DNA of 64,000 bases from Bacteroidales bacterium. Its GTDB lineage: Bacteria > Bacteroidota > Bacteroidia > Bacteroidales > Paludibacteraceae. Made by a program: the position numbers and the translations under genes. The stretch is taken from positions 1-64,000 of the forward strand of contig SFDZ01000004.1 of NCBI GenBank assembly GCA_004557405.1, in the 5' to 3' direction. Under the pieces are notes generated by a model. It did not search any database, was not told the origin of the DNA, and saw only the letters and a list, made by a program, of their open reading frames with translations. Shown here one piece after another: positions 58,916 to 64,000 of the stretch (position 1 is its first letter; every line of letters begins with the position of its first letter).

Positions 58916-59938
58916 TCAATCAAACCAATTTATTTTGTTCAACTGTTTATTTTGGCGATTGAACACAAAATATTCGGCGATAACCAAAAAGAGGGCAATC
59001 CACACGAAAATATAGAATTTTTCATCGTATTCGGCATACGATTTTGTTTCCAAATCGCCTTTTTGCATCTTATCTATTTGTTCGGAGAGCACATTCAGCG
59101 CAGCACTCGAGTTATCGGCGCGTACATACACGCCCGAACCGGCGGCGGCTATTCGTCGGCACATCTCCTCGTCCAATTTTGTTACCACCACATTGCCATC
59201 GCGGTCTTTGCGGAAACTCATGGTGCCATTCACCGGTATGGGCGTTCCATCGGGCGTTCCCATGCCAACGACATGCACCGTCACACCTTGTTCGTGTGCC
59301 AATTTGGCTGCGCCGACGGCATCGTCTTCGTGATTCTCACCATCGGTGATGACAATGATGGTGCGACCGGCTTCGGTTTCGGCGGAACCAAACGAACGCA
59401 GCGCCAAATCGATGGCTGTGCCGATGGCTGTACCTTGACGCGGCACCATATTGGTCTGTATCGACGACAAAAACATTTTGGCCGACACAGCATCAGCGGT
59501 TATGGGCAGTTGGATATAAGCATCGCCGGCAAAAACAATAAGTCCGACTTTGTCGTCAGCCATTTGGTCGATGAGTTTCGACAATATCAGTTTTGCGCGT
59601 TCCAAACGATTGGGCTGCACATCTTGCGCCAGCATCGAATTGGACACGTCGAGCACAATCACGGCTTCGACGCCTTGCCGTTTGACAGTCTGCAACTTAG
59701 AGCCAAATTGCGGGCGCGCCAAAGCAACTATCATCAATGTCAGCGCCACCATCAGCACGCCAAATTTGACCTGCGGACGAAATTTCGACGCATTCGGCAT
59801 CAAATGCGCCAACACTTCGGGATTGCCAAACACACGCAACCGTTTGCGTTGCTGCAGACGACCGTAAACAAACAGTCCCACCAACAAAGGTATCAGCAGC
59901 AGCAAATAAAGATAATATGGATTTGCAAAACGAAACAT
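58916..59938 (-). CDS. batB: BatB-like von Willebrand factor A domain protein
   Basis: A 340-residue membrane protein. Two N-terminal helices flank a short loop (YYLYLLLLIPLLVGLFVYGRL; VKFGVLMVALTLMIVALARPQFG). The VWA domain starts AVIVLDVSNSMLAQDVQPNRL with the DxSxS metal site. It ends with a membrane helix (FYIFVWIALFLVIAEYFVF). It is paralogous to the BatA gene next to it. Role: aerotolerance or envelope stress scaffold with MoxR. Confidence 0.9.
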   Translation of the reverse strand: MFRFANPYYLYLLLLIPLLVGLFVYGRLQQRKRLRVFGNPEVLAHLMPNASKFRPQVKFGVLMVALTLMIVALARPQFGSKLQTVKRQGVEAVIVLDVSNSMLAQDVQPNRLERAKLILSKLIDQMADDKVGLIVFAGDAYIQLPITADAVSAKMFLSSIQTNMVPRQGTAIGTAIDLALRSFGSAETEAGRTIIVITDGENHEDDAVGAAKLAHEQGVTVHVVGMGTPDGTPIPVNGTMSFRKDRDGNVVVTKLDEEMCRRIAAAGSGVYVRADNSSAALNVLSEQIDKMQKGDLETKSYAEYDEKFYIFVWIALFLVIAEYFVFNRQNKQLNKINWFD

Positions 59939-59977
59939 GGTTTTCTCTACAATTCTATAGTTTTCATTTTCAAGTCG

Positions 59978-60964
59978 TTACATCGGCAAACTGCGTAAAA
60001 TTGTGTGTCGGACAACAATTTCGAACACGAGCAAAACAAATGCAGCCAGCAAAAACGGCAGAAATTCTTCGCTCTTTTTGCTGTATTGGTTCACCCGCAG
60101 TTTTGTCTTTTCCATCCGGTCTATCTCCTCGTAAATCGCTTTCAACTTGCTATTGTCGGTGGCGCGAAAATAGGTGCCGCCGGTCATATCGGCTATTTCG
60201 CGCAACATATCCTCGTCGATGTCCACAGGAATATTTTGATAGCGCACGCCATAGGGTGTCTGAAACGGGTATGGCGCCATGCCGCGCGTTCCTACGCCGA
60301 TGGTATAGACACGCACGCCAAACGATTGTGCAATCTCGGCGGCAGTGCGCGGGGCTACATCGCCGGCATTGTTCGAACCATCGGTGAGCAAAATGATGAC
60401 CTTCGACTTGGCCTCGCTATCCTTGATGCGACTGACCGCATTGGCCAAGCCCAAACCAATGGCCGTGCCGTCCTCTATCATGCCGTATTCCACGCTGTTG
60501 AACAAATTTATCAGCGCCGAATGGTCGTTGGTCAGCGGACATTGCGTAAAACTCTCGCCCGAAAAAACAACCAAACCGATATTGTCGTTCGGCCGACCGG
60601 CAATAAACTCTGTCGCCACTTTTTTGGCCGCCTGCAAACGATTGGGTTTCAGGTCTTCGGCCAACATTGTTCCCGATACGTCCAAAGCCACCATAATGTC
60701 GATGCCTTCGGCTGTCTCGGTTTGGAAATGATTGCTCAACTGCGGGCGCGCCACCACTATTATCAGTAACGCCACCACCACACAACGCACCACAAACAAC
60801 ACATGAAACCAATACGGTTTACGGCTGCGAGGCATTTTGCGAAATGGCTCCGTCGTCGAAATCTGCAAACTTGCATGCGACCGAAATTGCTTGAATACAT
60901 ACCACAAGACGATGGGTATCAGCACAAGCAACCACCACAAATATTCCGGATTCTGAAATGACAT
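59978..60964 (-). CDS. batA: BatA-like von Willebrand factor A domain protein
   Basis: A 328-residue protein built like BatB: N-terminal helices (YLWWLLVLIPIVLWYVFKQF and LFVVRCVVVALLIIVVARPQ), VWA domain with GIDIMVALDVSGTMLAEDLKPNRL (DxSxT metal site) and C-terminal helix (LPFLLAAFVLLVFEIVVRHTIL). It follows a 322-residue partner gene and the DUF58 and MoxR genes in the usual order. Confidence 0.9.
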   Translation of the reverse strand: MSFQNPEYLWWLLVLIPIVLWYVFKQFRSHASLQISTTEPFRKMPRSRKPYWFHVLFVVRCVVVALLIIVVARPQLSNHFQTETAEGIDIMVALDVSGTMLAEDLKPNRLQAAKKVATEFIAGRPNDNIGLVVFSGESFTQCPLTNDHSALINLFNSVEYGMIEDGTAIGLGLANAVSRIKDSEAKSKVIILLTDGSNNAGDVAPRTAAEIAQSFGVRVYTIGVGTRGMAPYPFQTPYGVRYQNIPVDIDEDMLREIADMTGGTYFRATDNSKLKAIYEEIDRMEKTKLRVNQYSKKSEEFLPFLLAAFVLLVFEIVVRHTILRSLPM

Positions 60965-60979
60965 AACGACTCCTTGTTT

Positions 60980-61948
60980 TTATTTACTCTCGTTCGACGA
61001 TTCGGCAACCGTTTGTGTGTCGGCATCGGGCGCCACCTCTTTGGTGGCTTCGACAAACTGATAGGCCAACGCCAACGATTTTTCGTCTTCGCTGACAAGC
61101 GGTTTGTACTTGGCAAATTTCACCAAATCAGATGTTGTTAGTAACGTTTTCAAATCGGCATACACCGTTTTTTGTCCGCTCAATTCGGGCTGTATGCCTG
61201 CCAAAATCTCGGCCGAAGTTTGTTCTACGGCACAGATACCAAAACGACGTGCAATATAGTCGCGCACCACATCGGTCAGTTGCGTATGATACTCTTTGGC
61301 GCGATTTTGTTGCCACAATTTTTCGGCTTTGATGACATCTAAACGTTCCAAGGCAATCTCGTGTGCCGGACGCAAATCCTGCGGTTCTGCCACTTCGGCG
61401 GACGGTGCCGCATGGCGTTTGACATAACGATAGACAAAAAATCCGATTACCGCCAACGCAGCCACGCCAAGCGTTATCAGCACTATCAGCCAAAACAGCG
61501 GCCAATCGAACGGCGGCGCATACACCGGCTTGATGTCGGCTATGGCATGTTGTGCCGTATCGACCGGAATCGACACCACTTTTAACGACAACGGATTGGA
61601 ATAGAGTGTATCGGCTCCATCGACAAAAGGTTGAGCATCAATAAAATAGAGTGCCGAGTCGAACGATGTCAGCACATAACTTTGGCTGACGAGCAACAAG
61701 CCGTCGTCGGCCAACTGCGTGTCGAGCGGCAACCGCTCCACTATCTCGAGTCCCGATACAATCGTATCGGAAAACACCGGTGCACACACCTGTCTGTCGC
61801 GCATTTGTGCCACGGTGAAAGTTAAGCGTGTCTGCTCGCCCACCAACAAAATGGTCGAATCCATCGTGGCCGACACCGTCGTTGGCTGTGCCTGCAAAAG
61901 ACCGCTTGTCAGCACACATGTAATGGCTATTACTAAAAATCTTTTCAT
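60980..61948 (-). CDS. Bat-operon membrane protein of unknown function
   Basis: A 322-residue protein with a signal peptide (MKRFLVIAITCVLTSGLLQAQ), a periplasmic beta-rich domain (TVSATMDSTILLVGEQTRLTFTV), a membrane helix (WPLFWLIVLITLGVAALAVIGFFVYRYV) and a cytoplasmic helical domain (LERLDVIKAEKLWQQNRAKEYHTQLTDVVRDYIARRFGI). This organisation is usual for the DUF4381-like partner between DUF58 and BatA. It probably couples cytoplasmic MoxR/DUF58 to the envelope VWA proteins. No enzyme motif is visible. Confidence 0.78.
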   Translation of the reverse strand: MKRFLVIAITCVLTSGLLQAQPTTVSATMDSTILLVGEQTRLTFTVAQMRDRQVCAPVFSDTIVSGLEIVERLPLDTQLADDGLLLVSQSYVLTSFDSALYFIDAQPFVDGADTLYSNPLSLKVVSIPVDTAQHAIADIKPVYAPPFDWPLFWLIVLITLGVAALAVIGFFVYRYVKRHAAPSAEVAEPQDLRPAHEIALERLDVIKAEKLWQQNRAKEYHTQLTDVVRDYIARRFGICAVEQTSAEILAGIQPELSGQKTVYADLKTLLTTSDLVKFAKYKPLVSEDEKSLALAYQFVEATKEVAPDADTQTVAESSNESK

Positions 61949-62820
61949 TTTCCTCTTTGTTTAAACAAACCCATCAACGCACGCACATAGTCGTCCTGAC
62001 TGACATCAACGGCTACGGCATCGATGCCGGCCTTCAGTTGCAGGCGTTGCAGGCGCAAGCGCGATTCGTCCCACAGGTTTTTGTACATCATGCGCCACCG
62101 CCGATCGTCGGTATCAATCCAAATGCGTTCGCCGGTTTCGGCATCTTTCACTTTCATCAATCCCACCGAAGGCAGTTCGGCTTCGCGCCGGTCGTACACG
62201 CGCAACACTATCACATCGTGTTTGCGACTCGCTATCAGCAATTCGTCGTCGTAGGGTTTCGTGTCCAAAAAATCGGATATCAAAAATGCGGTACATCTTT
62301 TTTTGACCACATTGGTAAAATGTCGCAATGCAAACGCCATATCGGTACGCCGACTTTGCGGCTCGAAGTTGAGCAGTTCGCGTATGATGTACAGAATGTG
62401 TTTGCGCCCTTTTTGCGGCGGGATGTACTTTTCGATTTGGTCGGAAAAGAATATGGCACCGATTTTGTCGTTGTTCAGCATTGCCGAAAAAGCCAACGTG
62501 GCCGCCATTTCGGTCATCACGTCGCGTTTCAGGCAGTTGCCCGAGCCAAAATCCAGACTTGCCGACACATCGACCAACAGCATCACGGTCAGTTCGCGCT
62601 CCTCTTCGAACACTTTGACATAAGGCCGGCGGAAACGTGCCGTTACATTCCAATCGATATTGCGCACATCGTCGCCGTATTGATATTCGCGAACTTCCGA
62701 AAAAGTCATACCGCGCCCTTTGAATGCGGAATGATATTCTCCCGCAAAGATATTGCGCGACAACCCGCGTGTCTTGATTTCGACACGGCGCACTTTCTGC
62801 AACAATTCGCTCGTTTCCAT
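61945..62820 (-). CDS. DUF58-domain protein of the moxR/bat operon
   Basis: A 291-residue cytoplasmic protein. The DUF58 core begins LSRNIFAGEYHSAFKGRGMTFSEVREYQYGDDVRNIDWNVTARFRRPYVKVFEEERELTVMLLVDVSASLDFGSG, the last part being VWA-like (DVSAS). It overlaps the following gene by 4 nt, indicating coupling. DUF58 proteins nearly always accompany MoxR ATPases, perhaps as substrate adaptor. Confidence 0.9.
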   Translation of the reverse strand: METSELLQKVRRVEIKTRGLSRNIFAGEYHSAFKGRGMTFSEVREYQYGDDVRNIDWNVTARFRRPYVKVFEEERELTVMLLVDVSASLDFGSGNCLKRDVMTEMAATLAFSAMLNNDKIGAIFFSDQIEKYIPPQKGRKHILYIIRELLNFEPQSRRTDMAFALRHFTNVVKKRCTAFLISDFLDTKPYDDELLIASRKHDVIVLRVYDRREAELPSVGLMKVKDAETGERIWIDTDDRRWRMMYKNLWDESRLRLQRLQLKAGIDAVAVDVSQDDYVRALMGLFKQRGK

Positions 62821-62839
62821 CGATGATAAACGTTTGTTT

Positions 62840-63835
62840 TTAAGGCACTTCTACAGCGTTCAGCACTTCGTTGATTATCTCTTCCGACGTCATGTTGTTG
62901 GCCTCGGCCTCGTAACTCAGTCCGATACGGTGGCGCAACACATCGTAGGCTACGGCGCGCACATCTTCGGGAATGACATAGCCGCGGCGTTTGATGAACG
63001 CATACGCGCGCGCTGCCAGCGCCAAACTGATAGAAGCACGCGGCGAACCGCCAAACGAAATCATATTTTTCAGATCTTTCAGGCCATACTCTTCGGGATA
63101 GCGCGTAGCAAACACAATATCAACGATATAGCGTTCGATTTTTTCGTCCATGTAAACCTCGCGCACCACTTCGCGGGCTTCCAAAATATCTTGCAACTTC
63201 AGAATCGGTTTGCCGACCGATTGCGCTGCAGCGATATTTTGACGCAGAATCAGTTTTTCTTCCTCTTTTTGCGGATAGTTCACCACCACTTTCAGCATAA
63301 AACGATCGACTTGCGCTTCGGGCAACGGATAAGTACCTTCTTGCTCAATCGGGTTTTGGGTGGCCATTACCAAAAATGGCTTAGGCAAATCGAACGTCTC
63401 CTCGCCTATGGTAACCTGACGTTCCTGCATGGCTTCGAGCAACGCGCTCTGTACCTTGGCCGGCGCACGGTTGATCTCGTCGGCCAAAATGAAGTTGGCA
63501 AAAACCGGACCTTTTTTCACCGTAAATTCATCTGTTTTCTGACTGTAAATCAACGTACCGACGACATCGGCCGGCAACAAGTCAGGCGTAAACTGTATGC
63601 GACTAAAGTCGGCATCTATCAGTTGCGCAAGGGTTTTGATGGCCAACGTTTTTGCCAATCCGGGAACGCCTTCGAGCAAAATATGACCATCAGACAAAAG
63701 GCCGATGAGCAACGATTCGACCAAATGTTTTTGTCCGACAATGGTCTGATTCATGCCCATCATCAACGCATCGACAAACGCACTACGACGCTCGATGCGC
63801 TCATTCAATTCTCTGATATCAACTACCTGATCCAT
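62840..63835 (-). CDS. MoxR-family AAA+ ATPase
   Basis: A 331-residue AAA+ chaperone-like ATPase. Walker A is LLEGVPGLAKTLAIK (divergent GxPGxxKT type), Walker B is FILADEINRAPAKVQSALLEAM with the polar ring after it, sensor 1 is LVMATQNPIEQEGTYPLPEAQ, and the C-terminal lid follows. It starts the moxR-DUF58-bat operon on the minus strand. It is thought to remodel VWA-domain partners such as BatA/BatB. Confidence 0.93.
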   Translation of the reverse strand: MDQVVDIRELNERIERRSAFVDALMMGMNQTIVGQKHLVESLLIGLLSDGHILLEGVPGLAKTLAIKTLAQLIDADFSRIQFTPDLLPADVVGTLIYSQKTDEFTVKKGPVFANFILADEINRAPAKVQSALLEAMQERQVTIGEETFDLPKPFLVMATQNPIEQEGTYPLPEAQVDRFMLKVVVNYPQKEEEKLILRQNIAAAQSVGKPILKLQDILEAREVVREVYMDEKIERYIVDIVFATRYPEEYGLKDLKNMISFGGSPRASISLALAARAYAFIKRRGYVIPEDVRAVAYDVLRHRIGLSYEAEANNMTSEEIINEVLNAVEVP

Positions 63836-63888
63836 ATAAATAAAAATATTGTTTGTTCCAAAACTTAAACTTTAACACGATTCAACTG

Positions 63889-63917
63889 CAAAGTTAATGC
63901 TTTATGTTAAAATTCAA
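63889..63917 (-). promoter_or_regulatory. Promoter of the moxR/bat operon
   Basis: On the minus strand TTG (63917-63915), 18 nt, TAACTTTG (63896-63889). The moxR ATG is 54 nt downstream. Confidence 0.6.
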
Positions 63918-63971
63918 ACTAATTACAGCGTTAAAAATCTTAAAATCGGCGTTTTTTAACTTTCATACACA

Positions 63972-64000
63972 CAAAAAAGAACCCAAACAGGGCTCTTTTT
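63972..64000. terminator. Hairpin at the right edge, terminator of a neighbour outside the window
   Basis: A-rich AAAAAAGAACCC and GGGCTCTTTTT form a stem (one mismatch) around AAACA, with A and T runs on either side. The sequence ends here, so the gene it serves is not visible. Confidence 0.6.

Overview
The window is a chromosomal segment of a Bacteroidota bacterium, most likely order Bacteroidales. The signs are a Bacteroidota-type mraZ-to-ftsZ cluster, a moxR/bat operon, a pdxJ-exbB-exbD-tonB operon divergent from nadK, a fused DAHP synthase/chorismate mutase, and promoters of the Bacteroides form (TTG, about 20 nt, TAnnTTTG). I cannot name a genus. Most genes are core housekeeping genes of medium GC. 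The left edge (DNA methyltransferase and partial partner) and the cas9/CRISPR block look AT-richer.

Layout. 1-2106: end of a probable restriction-modification pair. 2405-3809: ftsE and a periplasmic cyclophilin. 4204-9104: a large secreted TPR protein and an outer-membrane barrel protein. 9148-13260: aromatic amino acid operon (pheA, aminotransferase, DAHP synthase-chorismate mutase, tyrA) behind a Phe/Tyr-rich leader peptide and a terminator/antiterminator pair. 13330-13850: hsp20 with a sigma-54-type promoter. 13928-29862: yqeY and the division/peptidoglycan cluster, all on the minus strand. 30268-31485: infC-rpmI-rplT. 31555-40220: the CRISPR-Cas9 locus. 40283-46992: topA, a ClC channel, gdhA, panC. 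47018-49011: sua5-like gene, an unknown membrane-anchored protein, rsmD. 49089-52399: pdxJ, exbB, exbD, tonB, DJ-1-like gene. 52522-54367: nadK and fmt. 54457-55526: a small DNA-binding protein and a PAP2 phosphatase. 55554-63835: moxR/bat operon.

The most unusual region is the type II-C-like CRISPR locus. It has a 1455-aa Cas9, 47-nt repeats and 30-nt spacers, but no cas1, cas2, cas4 or csn2 in the window. Two separate tracrRNA candidates flank it. One (minus strand, about 31637-31718) starts from a promoter inside the cas9 5' untranslated region, so it is antisense to the cas9 leader. The other (plus strand, about 40133-40220) lies beyond the array and a lipoprotein peptidase gene. Both carry an AAUAAGG nexus-like hairpin and a strong intrinsic terminator. 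The repeats form two classes that match the two anti-repeats differently, each full repeat contains a complete Bacteroidota promoter, and a lipoprotein gene divides the array in two. All these points are read directly from the sequence; expression and function are inference.
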